Source: a bacterium (GTDB lineage: Bacteria; Zhuqueibacterota; Zhuqueibacteria; Thermofontimicrobiales; Thermofontimicrobiaceae). From it: 5,974 bases of DNA. Shown in pieces: positions 1 through 5,416 of the stretch. The stretch lies in NCBI GenBank assembly GCA_025453735.1, contig JALOPY010000176.1, positions 1-5,974 of the forward strand, written 5' to 3'. Every line of letters begins with the position of its first letter. Position 1 is the first letter of the stretch. The position numbers and the translations under genes are program-made. Below the pieces are notes generated by a model, which was not told the origin of the DNA, made no database searches, and saw only the letters and a list, made by a program, of their open reading frames with translations.

Positions 1-1
1 G

Positions 2-157
2 TTATTAAGGGAGTACAGTGGCTTGCCGTTTAAAGCAATTGCCCAGATGCTTGATTGTCCGTTAAATACAGTGCTGGGCAGAATGCGGTATGCGCTATTA
101 AATTTAAGAAAAATCATCCACCAGGAGATTGAAGGGGATATTTCCAATGTTTTGTGA
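2..157 (+). CDS. ECF-type RNA polymerase sigma factor, C-terminal end (partial, cut by left edge)
   Basis: The reading frame that starts at base 2 is open for 51 codons and stops with TGA at 155-157. The peptide contains a helix-turn-helix of sigma-70 region 4: FKAIAQMLDCPLNTVLGRMR, followed by YALLNLRK. This matches the usual ECF pattern (EIA, then a short turn, then TV..R...A...L) that recognises the -35 promoter element. Region 2 and the start lie outside the window, so the ECF subgroup cannot be assigned. The stop codon falls inside the next gene, a zinc-finger anti-sigma factor, which is the classic partner arrangement and strongly supports the call. The alternative, a LuxR-type regulator helix-turn-helix, is less likely given the neighbour and the C-terminal position. 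Confidence 0.88.
   Translation, partial: LLREYSGLPFKAIAQMLDCPLNTVLGRMRYALLNLRKIIHQEIEGDISNVL
131..137 (+). promoter_or_regulatory. Ribosome binding site deciding the anti-sigma start
   Basis: GAAGGGG lies inside the last codons of the sigma factor gene and ends 9 bases before the ATG at 147. It favours ATG 147 over the in-frame TTG at 129, whose only nearby purine-rich site (AGGAG at 123-127) ends one base before it. Confidence 0.55.
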
Positions 158-755
158 AAAGTTTGCCGAGTGGGGGATTCTTTATCTGTATGATGAATTA
201 GAACCCGAGGCGAGACATGAATTTGAAACGCATTTAAAGCTCTGTCAACAGTGTCAGGGCGAGTTGGCGCTTTTGAAAGAAGGTAAGCTGTTTGCCAGGA
301 TGTTGCCACTGGAGGAAATGGCGCCGATCTCTTATGAAGAAATTGTTCCTTCGCTGAAACCAGCCCAGGGAATTTTTGAAAAATATGTTCAGCCTTTTGG
401 GAATTCGATCCGTTCGATTTTTCAAGACAAGCGCCGATTGGTGCTGGTTCCCGTGGGCGTGGCTTTTTTGTTGCTGATGATGTTTTATCTATTCAATCCT
501 CAATTAAAAATTTTCAAATCATCGGACTCACCCTACAGTGAAACGGTACTCGATTGGGAGGTTGGATTGGGAGAGTCGTTAGATAACCTGGATCAAAAGA
601 TAGCGCAATTGAAATCCGAAAATCTGGTTGTGACAAAGACCTCGTGGGATAGCACTTTGTATTCTGAGGTGGACTATTTTTCAGATCAGCATATCAATCA
701 AATTAAAGCGGATATTCAATCATTAACCAATGAACTTTCGCATTTGAATTTTTAA
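147..755 (+). CDS. Membrane-anchored zinc-finger anti-sigma factor
   Basis: This 202-residue protein probably holds the upstream ECF sigma factor inactive at the inner membrane. The N-terminus is a cytoplasmic anti-sigma zinc-finger (ZAS) domain: Cys3 followed by the diagnostic HxxxCxxC at His29, Cys33 and Cys36, inside the family pattern LYLYDELEPEARHEFETHL. A linker follows, then one hydrophobic membrane segment at about residues 98-116, preceded by the basic stretch KRR. The remaining 85 or so residues would face the periplasm and include heptad-like stretches near residues 145-160 and at the C-terminus. ATG 147 is preferred because of the GAAGGGG site upstream and because it puts the first zinc ligand at the usual third position. 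The gene overlaps the sigma gene by 11 bases, which suggests translational coupling. The signal that releases the sigma factor is unknown. The family call is firm; the sensory role of the periplasmic part is inferred. Confidence 0.9.
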   Translation: MFCEKFAEWGILYLYDELEPEARHEFETHLKLCQQCQGELALLKEGKLFARMLPLEEMAPISYEEIVPSLKPAQGIFEKYVQPFGNSIRSIFQDKRRLVLVPVGVAFLLLMMFYLFNPQLKIFKSSDSPYSETVLDWEVGLGESLDNLDQKIAQLKSENLVVTKTSWDSTLYSEVDYFSDQHINQIKADIQSLTNELSHLNF

Positions 756-766
756 CCATTTAAAAT

Positions 767-770
767 GGAG
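767..770 (+). promoter_or_regulatory. Ribosome binding site deciding the coiled-coil gene start
   Basis: GGAG sits 6 bases before ATG 777. It overlaps the in-frame ATG at 765, which has no purine-rich site of its own, so 777 is the better start. Confidence 0.55.
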
Positions 771-776
771 TTTAGC

Positions 777-1403
777 ATGAAAAATATCATTCAATCATCA
801 AGTTGGCTGCTCATCATTTTGTTTCTGCTCGCTTCCAGTCTAAATGCCCAGGAGCCGCGGCGTAAGCCGTCCAAAGATGCAAAACTCGATCTTAAACCAC
901 CTATTCAAACGATTGATGATTTAGAAAAGGAATTAGGACCTGATTGGGAAAATCGTATTCTGGACCATGTGAAGAATGAGTATCCTGCAGAATTGGTTAA
1001 TCTGCAAAAAATGAAAAATCAAAATATACAAAAATATCAAAGGAAATTGATAAAGTTCTGGCAGGAAGTCCGTCATGAGTTGAGACTCAAGAAAGAAAAT
1101 CCGGAGCGTTATAAGCGGGTACGTCAACAGCATGAGTTGGATCATATCTGCGATAATCTGGCTGAGGAATATCGTCAAACGAAGGACAAATCCCGGCAAT
1201 CCGAAATCAGAAATGAATTGAAAAGCAAATTGAGAGAGTTATTCATTTTACGTGAGGCGGAAAAAGAGGCAAAGATTGCCGAACTGGAGCGGGAAATTAA
1301 AGGCTTGAAAGAAATGGTTGCTTTTCGACGGCAAAAACAGGATGAAATTATTGAAAAGCGTCTTGTTGAAATGCTGGGACAAAGTCAAGAATTGGAATGG
1401 TAG
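777..1403 (+). CDS. Exported, highly charged coiled-coil protein of unknown function
   Basis: I do not recognise a named family. The 208-residue product starts with a clear signal peptide: Lys2, a hydrophobic core at residues 10-19, and a likely cleavage site after LNA at residue 24, leaving Gln-Glu. The mature protein is almost entirely charged and helical. A basic, proline-containing start (about 25-42) leads to long heptad-like helices at about 45-107 and 110-200, dense in Lys, Arg and Glu, with a single cysteine at residue 125. There is no membrane segment after the signal peptide and no sorting tail, so it should be periplasmic. It lies 21 bases after the anti-sigma gene and 38 bases before the next gene, so it is probably co-transcribed. 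By position it could touch the periplasmic part of the anti-sigma factor, in the way small helical periplasmic proteins (CpxP/Spy or zinc-resistance types) act in other envelope-stress systems. This is inference; I see no LTxxQ motif of the CpxP/Spy family. Confidence 0.75.
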   Translation: MKNIIQSSSWLLIILFLLASSLNAQEPRRKPSKDAKLDLKPPIQTIDDLEKELGPDWENRILDHVKNEYPAELVNLQKMKNQNIQKYQRKLIKFWQEVRHELRLKKENPERYKRVRQQHELDHICDNLAEEYRQTKDKSRQSEIRNELKSKLRELFILREAEKEAKIAELEREIKGLKEMVAFRRQKQDEIIEKRLVEMLGQSQELEW

Positions 1404-1428
1404 TATTTTAGCTAACGGAGATAATGGA

Positions 1429-1434
1429 AAAGGA
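1429..1434 (+). promoter_or_regulatory. Ribosome binding site deciding the Lcl_C gene start
   Basis: AAAGGA ends 7 bases before ATG 1442. The alternative ATG 1424 has GGAG (1417-1420) only 3 bases upstream and would add the acidic residues MEKDSD in front of the signal peptide, which is unfavourable for export. Confidence 0.5.
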
Positions 1435-1441
1435 TTCCGAT

Positions 1442-3007
1442 ATGTCACATCTTATCAAAAACAGTTTGTACACGCTGATACTTACTGGTATCTTTGTGAC
1501 ATCGTTATGGTCGCAATCCACCTTTAAGTACCCCATTGTTGATACCAACCAACGTACATTCTATAATAACAAAGCTACGATTGCTGCTCCGTCTGTCGGC
1601 GGAGCTTTTTATGGTCAGGATGCCCAGCACAGTGGCAGCCAGCCATCCTATACAGACAATGGCGACAGCACGATTACAGATAACGTTACCGGATTGAAGT
1701 GGCAGAAAAGCCCGGATATGGATGGCGACGGCGACATCGACGCTAACGATAAACTCAGCTACAAAGAAGCGGTCGCCAGGGCAAGCAGTTTTCATCTCGG
1801 CGGCTATAATGACTGGCGGTTGCCGACCATTAAAGAATTGTATTCCCTGATTCTCTTCAGCGGACTAGATCCCAGCGGTTGGAATGGAACGAATACCGAT
1901 CTCCTAACTCCGTTTATCGATACCAATTACTTCGATTTCGCTTATGGCGATACAGACGCTGGAGAGCGGATAATTGATGCTCAATTTGCCACATCCACCC
2001 TGTATGTTGGAACAACCATGATGGGAGACGAAACCATGTTCGGTGTGAACTTCGCGGATGGCCGAATAAAAGGGTATCCGACAGGACCTATGCCGGGTCA
2101 GACAAAAGATAAAGGTTATTTTGTATTATATGTTCGTGGGAATACGGCTTACGGCAGCAATGATTTCGTGGATAATGGAAATGGAACAATTACCGACCAA
2201 GCAACCGGACTGATCTGGCAGAAAGATGACAGCCAGACTGGTTTAGACTGGGAAGATGCCCTGGCCTGGGTGCAGCAAAAAAACGTTGAAAAATATCTGG
2301 GTTACAATGACTGGCGCCTGCCCAATGTGAAGGATTTGCAGAGTATCGTCGATTATACCCGTTCACCATCGGTCAACAACTCAGCAGCTATTGATCCGCT
2401 GTTCAATTGTTCTACGATAACCGACGAGAGCGGCGAAAAGGATTATCCGTTTTTCTGGAGCAGCACCACTCATGCAAATATGACGAACGGCGGGAATGCT
2501 GCCTACGTGGCATTTGGAGAAGGACTGGGCTGGATGCAAATGCCACCCAATTCTGGTTCCTATAATTTGTTGGATGTCCATGGCGCTGGCTGCCAACGCA
2601 GTGATCCGAAAGAAGGCGATCCTGATGAATATACTTATGGCCACGGTCCCCAGGGTGATGTGATTCGTATCTATAATTACGTGCGTTTAGTGCGTGATGC
2701 CAATGCGTCAACTGGCGTCGACGAAAAAGAGAATCAACGACCACAAAAATTTGATCTGGGACAGAATTATCCCAATCCATTTAATCCAGGCACAACGATT
2801 TCTTTTTCTCTGCCAGAAGCGAACCATGTGAGTCTAAAAATTTATGACCTGTGTGGCAAACAGGTGGCCACACTGTTAGAAGGCGAAGTGAGTGCAGGGA
2901 CTCATTCAATTCTATGGCAGGCAAAAAATATATCCAACGGAATTTATTTTTCCACTTTAGAAGCTGGTTCTTTTCGGATTACTAGAAAGATGATTCTGAC
3001 AAAGTAA
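1442..3007 (+). CDS. Secreted protein with two Lcl_C/DUF1566 domains and a C-terminal sorting domain
   Basis: This 521-residue protein is probably exported and then placed on or released from the cell surface. A signal peptide covers residues 1 to about 24 (core at 8-22). Two Lcl_C (DUF1566) domains follow, at about 72-233 and 244-418. Each opens with a DNG(D/N)(S/G)TITD..TGL.WQK element (72 and 244) and holds GYNDWRLP (121 and 287); the second also has the WSST motif at 339 and closes with VRLVR at 414. The first copy contains a canonical EF-hand-type calcium loop at residues 92-103 (Asp at 1, 3 and 5, Gly at 6, Ile at 8, Asp at 12); the second does not. Residues 437-521 form a sorting module starting FDLGQNYPNPFNPGTT and ending in RKMILTK, as in type IX secretion substrates of FCB bacteria. 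Lcl_C domains have a C-type-lectin-like fold and are usually binding modules; the ligand is unknown. The start at 1442 is preferred over 1424 for the signal peptide and ribosome binding site. Confidence 0.88.
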   Translation: MSHLIKNSLYTLILTGIFVTSLWSQSTFKYPIVDTNQRTFYNNKATIAAPSVGGAFYGQDAQHSGSQPSYTDNGDSTITDNVTGLKWQKSPDMDGDGDIDANDKLSYKEAVARASSFHLGGYNDWRLPTIKELYSLILFSGLDPSGWNGTNTDLLTPFIDTNYFDFAYGDTDAGERIIDAQFATSTLYVGTTMMGDETMFGVNFADGRIKGYPTGPMPGQTKDKGYFVLYVRGNTAYGSNDFVDNGNGTITDQATGLIWQKDDSQTGLDWEDALAWVQQKNVEKYLGYNDWRLPNVKDLQSIVDYTRSPSVNNSAAIDPLFNCSTITDESGEKDYPFFWSSTTHANMTNGGNAAYVAFGEGLGWMQMPPNSGSYNLLDVHGAGCQRSDPKEGDPDEYTYGHGPQGDVIRIYNYVRLVRDANASTGVDEKENQRPQKFDLGQNYPNPFNPGTTISFSLPEANHVSLKIYDLCGKQVATLLEGEVSAGTHSILWQAKNISNGIYFSTLEAGSFRITRKMILTK

Positions 3008-3074
3008 AATCTGGACAACTGATTTCAACTGCTGAAATATTTATATACAAATCAAAAATTATTGTGAGAAAATA
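3008..3074 (+). terminator. Short AT-rich spacer with a weak hairpin
   Basis: The 67-base gap holds a small inverted repeat, ATTTCA (3022-3027) and TGAAAT (3033-3038), with a 5-base loop, followed by an AT-rich run. The stem is short and AU-rich and there is no T tract, so a terminator or transcript-processing role is only a possibility. TGGACA at 3012-3017 resembles a -35 box, but there is no good -10 box at the right spacing. The ribosome binding site for the next gene is weak (GTGAG just upstream of ATG 3075). Confidence 0.2.
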
Positions 3075-5273
3075 ATGAGACCAAATCACCTATTTCCATC
3101 TGTACGATTTCTTTTAATGATATATGTATTAGCTAATCCAATAGCCGCTCAATCTCTTTTGCCACAAGGCGCCACCATTGAAAAAATCGCTACTGGTTTT
3201 CAATTCACCGAAGGGCCATGCTGGCGTGCGGCAGGTTACCTGGTTTTCAGCGACATACAGGGGAACACGGTTTACAAATGGACGCCTGAAAATGGTGCGG
3301 AAGTATTTCTCCAGCCATCGGGTAATTCCAATGGTCTTGCCGAAGATAAGGAAGGAAGGTTGCTGCTCGCCCAGCATGGAAAACGCCGCATCGCTCGCCT
3401 GGAAACGAATGGCATGGAAACTGCCCTTACGACGCAATTTAATGGGAAACGACTAAACAGCCCCAACGATATTGCTATCAAATCCGATGGATCGATTTAT
3501 TTTACCGATCCGCCCTATGGCATCAACAGCTCGCAAGAGGAACTCGGATTTTATGGCGTCTATCGTATCAATCCTGATGGAAGTAATTTGACGCTGCTCG
3601 TCGATAGCCTGTATCGACCCAATGGACTGACATTTTCGCCTGATGAAAGCAAACTCTATGTCAATGATACCAACGCTAAACGAATCCTGGTTTATGATGT
3701 TGAATCTGACGGCACGCTATCGAATGGGAAAATTTTTGTCACCACAGGTAATGGAAATCCAGACGGTTTAAAAGTGGATTCCGAAGGGAATTTATACGTC
3801 GCTTGCTCCGATGAAGGCATACAGATATTTTCTGCTGCTGGGCAATGGATCGATCAAATTGCCGTTCCCGAGCGGACCCGAAATCTCGCCTGGGGTGATG
3901 CGGATCGAAAAACGCTTTATATTACGGCTGGCGCTAGCGTTTATCGAATTCGATTCGGCAATCAGGAAGCGATTCCAGAAATGGCGCTCATCCTTGGCGG
4001 CAAGTTTGAAATGGGCGATCATCATAACTTTGTTGATCCAGGTCATCCCACTGACGAATTGCCTATCCATACCGTTCGTATCGATTCATTTTATGTGGGA
4101 AAGTATGAAATTTCCAACCAGCAGTATTGCGCCTATCTCAACTCCGCTTTGTCACAGCGTTGGATTGAGGTGAGAAACGGATACGTTTATGCAGTAGGCG
4201 GTAGTGATATTTATTGTGAGACCGATGCCGCCGTCCCTTACAGCGGCATTCATTGGGATGGCAACTTGTTTTCGGTTCGAGACAATCGGAATCAACATCC
4301 GATGGTCGGCGTACGCTGGTTTGGAACTATGGCGTATTGTAATTGGCTGAGTGGACAAAACGGATTTCAGGAATGTTATGATCTGGCGACCTGGCAATGT
4401 GATTTTTCAAAAAATGGCTTCCGTCTTCCAACCGAAGCCGAATGGGAATATGCAGCTCGAGGGGGACAATACAATCCCTACCGCATCTTCCCCTGGGGCG
4501 ATGATTTGAATGCCGATGGGACGCTGGCAAATTGGCCCGATTCAGGCGACCCTTTTGAAACGGGACCCTTTCCCTGGACCACGCCGATCGGATTTTACAA
4601 CGGCAAGCTCCATCAGAAAGCGGATTTCAATTGGCCTGGCAGTCAGACAAGTTATCAAACACGCGACGGTTCCAATGCTTATGGTCTTTTCGACATGTCT
4701 GGCAATGTCTGGGAATTGGTTTACGACTGGTATGGGCGGGATTATTACAGCGTCAGTCCCATTGATAATCCGACCGGGCCAGCAATCGGCTCGCCCATGC
4801 CCGATGGCAAGCCGTATCGGGCGATGCGGGGTGGCAACTGGTACAATGGCAAAGAATACTGGGGACATGCTCGGGTCGCCAATCGTAACCCTTCCTATTA
4901 TCGAGGACCCGACGATCCCAATCACGCCTGGTATCATATCGGCTTTCGGTTGGCTCGTAATTATTCGAAAACAATGACTGCAACTGGTCATTCAGACACG
5001 ATTTTTCCAATGAGTTTTGAATTGCAGCAGAATTATCCAAATCCATTCAATGCCTCCACAACGATCAACTATTCGATTGCCAAATCCAGTTTCGTGAAAT
5101 TGATTGTATTTGATTTATTAGGGAGGGAAGTGAAAACATTGGTACATCAAAAGCAATTGCCAGGTCAATATGAAGTCAAATTCGATGCCAGAGACCTGAG
5201 CAGTGGTGTTTTTCTCTATCAGTTGATTGTGGATGGTCAAGTCAAAATCAGGAAGGCAATTTATTTAAAATAA
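3075..5273 (+). CDS. Secreted fusion: SMP-30/gluconolactonase-like propeller, FGE-sulfatase-like domain, C-terminal sorting domain
   Basis: The 732-residue product has a signal peptide (residues 1-25, cleavage after IAA). Residues about 30-294 are an SMP-30/gluconolactonase/LRE-like six-bladed propeller. The family's divalent-metal ligands appear intact: Glu46 in FTEGPCW, Asn183 in RPNGLTFS and Asp230 in NPDGLKVD, plus the substrate-site Asn131 in SPNDIAI. It may hydrolyse a sugar lactone or related ester. Residues about 304-628 are an FGE-sulfatase (SUMF-type) domain: GGKFEMGD (308), RLPTEAEWEYAARGG (450), GLFDMSGNVWEL (537), MRGGNWY (584) and HIGFRLAR (621). The two cysteines that do the oxidation in true formylglycine-generating enzymes are replaced (Asn591 and Trp596 at the aligned places), so sulfatase activation is unlikely and a binding role is more probable. 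Residues about 647-732 are a sorting module with QNYPNPFN (652) and a final RKAIYLK. Domain calls are firm; substrate and exact activity are unknown. Gene 4 lies 67 bases upstream and shares the sorting tail. Confidence 0.9.
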   Translation: MRPNHLFPSVRFLLMIYVLANPIAAQSLLPQGATIEKIATGFQFTEGPCWRAAGYLVFSDIQGNTVYKWTPENGAEVFLQPSGNSNGLAEDKEGRLLLAQHGKRRIARLETNGMETALTTQFNGKRLNSPNDIAIKSDGSIYFTDPPYGINSSQEELGFYGVYRINPDGSNLTLLVDSLYRPNGLTFSPDESKLYVNDTNAKRILVYDVESDGTLSNGKIFVTTGNGNPDGLKVDSEGNLYVACSDEGIQIFSAAGQWIDQIAVPERTRNLAWGDADRKTLYITAGASVYRIRFGNQEAIPEMALILGGKFEMGDHHNFVDPGHPTDELPIHTVRIDSFYVGKYEISNQQYCAYLNSALSQRWIEVRNGYVYAVGGSDIYCETDAAVPYSGIHWDGNLFSVRDNRNQHPMVGVRWFGTMAYCNWLSGQNGFQECYDLATWQCDFSKNGFRLPTEAEWEYAARGGQYNPYRIFPWGDDLNADGTLANWPDSGDPFETGPFPWTTPIGFYNGKLHQKADFNWPGSQTSYQTRDGSNAYGLFDMSGNVWELVYDWYGRDYYSVSPIDNPTGPAIGSPMPDGKPYRAMRGGNWYNGKEYWGHARVANRNPSYYRGPDDPNHAWYHIGFRLARNYSKTMTATGHSDTIFPMSFELQQNYPNPFNASTTINYSIAKSSFVKLIVFDLLGREVKTLVHQKQLPGQYEVKFDARDLSSGVFLYQLIVDGQVKIRKAIYLK

Positions 5274-5274
5274 C

Positions 5275-5335
5275 CAGGAGTGCAGCGCCTTTATGCGCCG
5301 CAGGGAGTACATTCCATAAAGAGAATGCACTCCTG
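5275..5335 (+). repeat. Compact palindromic intergenic element with 10-base terminal inverted repeats
   Basis: The ends are perfect inverted repeats: CAGGAGTGCA at 5275-5284 and TGCACTCCTG at 5326-5335. Two internal hairpins are also possible. The first pairs 5281-5288 with 5295-5302 (7 pairs, A5284 opposite C5299, loop CTTTAT). The second pairs 5301-5314 with 5323-5335 (12 pairs, one A/C mismatch, one bulged G at 5304). CAGGAGTGCA and CAGGGAGTACA (5301-5311) are imperfect direct repeats, so both compete for the right arm. The element begins 2 bases after the stop codon of the upstream gene. This pattern fits a REP- or MITE-like intergenic repeat; a terminator or attenuator role is the alternative. 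Copy number elsewhere is unknown. Confidence 0.55.
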
Positions 5336-5347
5336 TTCAAAGCCGAA

Positions 5348-5376
5348 TGATTCCATCGCTCCAAGCGATGGAATCA
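5348..5376 (+). terminator. Strong hairpin, possible terminator or part of an intergenic repeat
   Basis: A perfect 13-base-pair stem, TGATTCCATCGCT (5348-5360) with its complement at 5364-5376, closes a 3-base CCA loop. It lies between the end of the lactonase/FGE-like gene and the arylsulfotransferase-like gene. The bases after it (AATTAAATAATC) are AT-rich but lack a clean T run, so intrinsic termination is possible, not proven. Because the stem is symmetrical, it could act on either strand or belong to the same repeat element as 5275-5335. Confidence 0.45.
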
Positions 5377-5404
5377 ATTAAATAATCTTACAAAAATATA
5401 ATCC

Positions 5405-5410
5405 AAGAGG
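5405..5410 (+). promoter_or_regulatory. Ribosome binding site of the arylsulfotransferase-like gene
   Basis: AAGAGG ends 6 bases before ATG 5417. It is the best-placed ribosome binding site in the window and fixes the start of a gene whose end is not visible. Confidence 0.65.
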
Positions 5411-5416
5411 TGAATA

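Noticed and set aside
129..146. Upstream TTG start that would add six residues to the anti-sigma factor
   Set aside because: AGGAG at 123-127 is one base away and too close to serve it; ATG 147 has a better-spaced site and gives the usual zinc-finger N-terminus.
765..776. Upstream ATG start of the coiled-coil gene
   Set aside because: It overlaps the likely ribosome binding site of ATG 777 and would put an acidic residue in front of the signal peptide.
1424..1441. Upstream ATG start of the Lcl_C gene
   Set aside because: The purine-rich site is only 3 bases away and the extra MEKDSD weakens the signal peptide. I keep it as a possible alternative.
1715..1750. A dockerin module in the Lcl_C protein
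   Set aside because: There is only one EF-hand-type loop, without the paired second loop, and it sits inside the first Lcl_C domain.
3984..4958. A working sulfatase-activating (formylglycine-generating) enzyme
   Set aside because: Both catalytic cysteine positions carry other residues and no sulfatase gene is visible in the window.
4542..4991. Long open frame on the minus strand (about 149 codons)
   Set aside because: It lies fully opposite the conserved FGE-like domain, has no recognisable domain, and reads as a shadow of that gene. The same applies to the minus-strand frames at 2412-2780 and 3792-4070.
5397..5402. Perfect TATAAT, a possible -10 promoter box before the arylsulfotransferase-like gene
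   Set aside because: Transcription would start within or after the ribosome binding site at 5405-5410, and no -35 box is present at the right distance; it is likely chance in AT-rich DNA.
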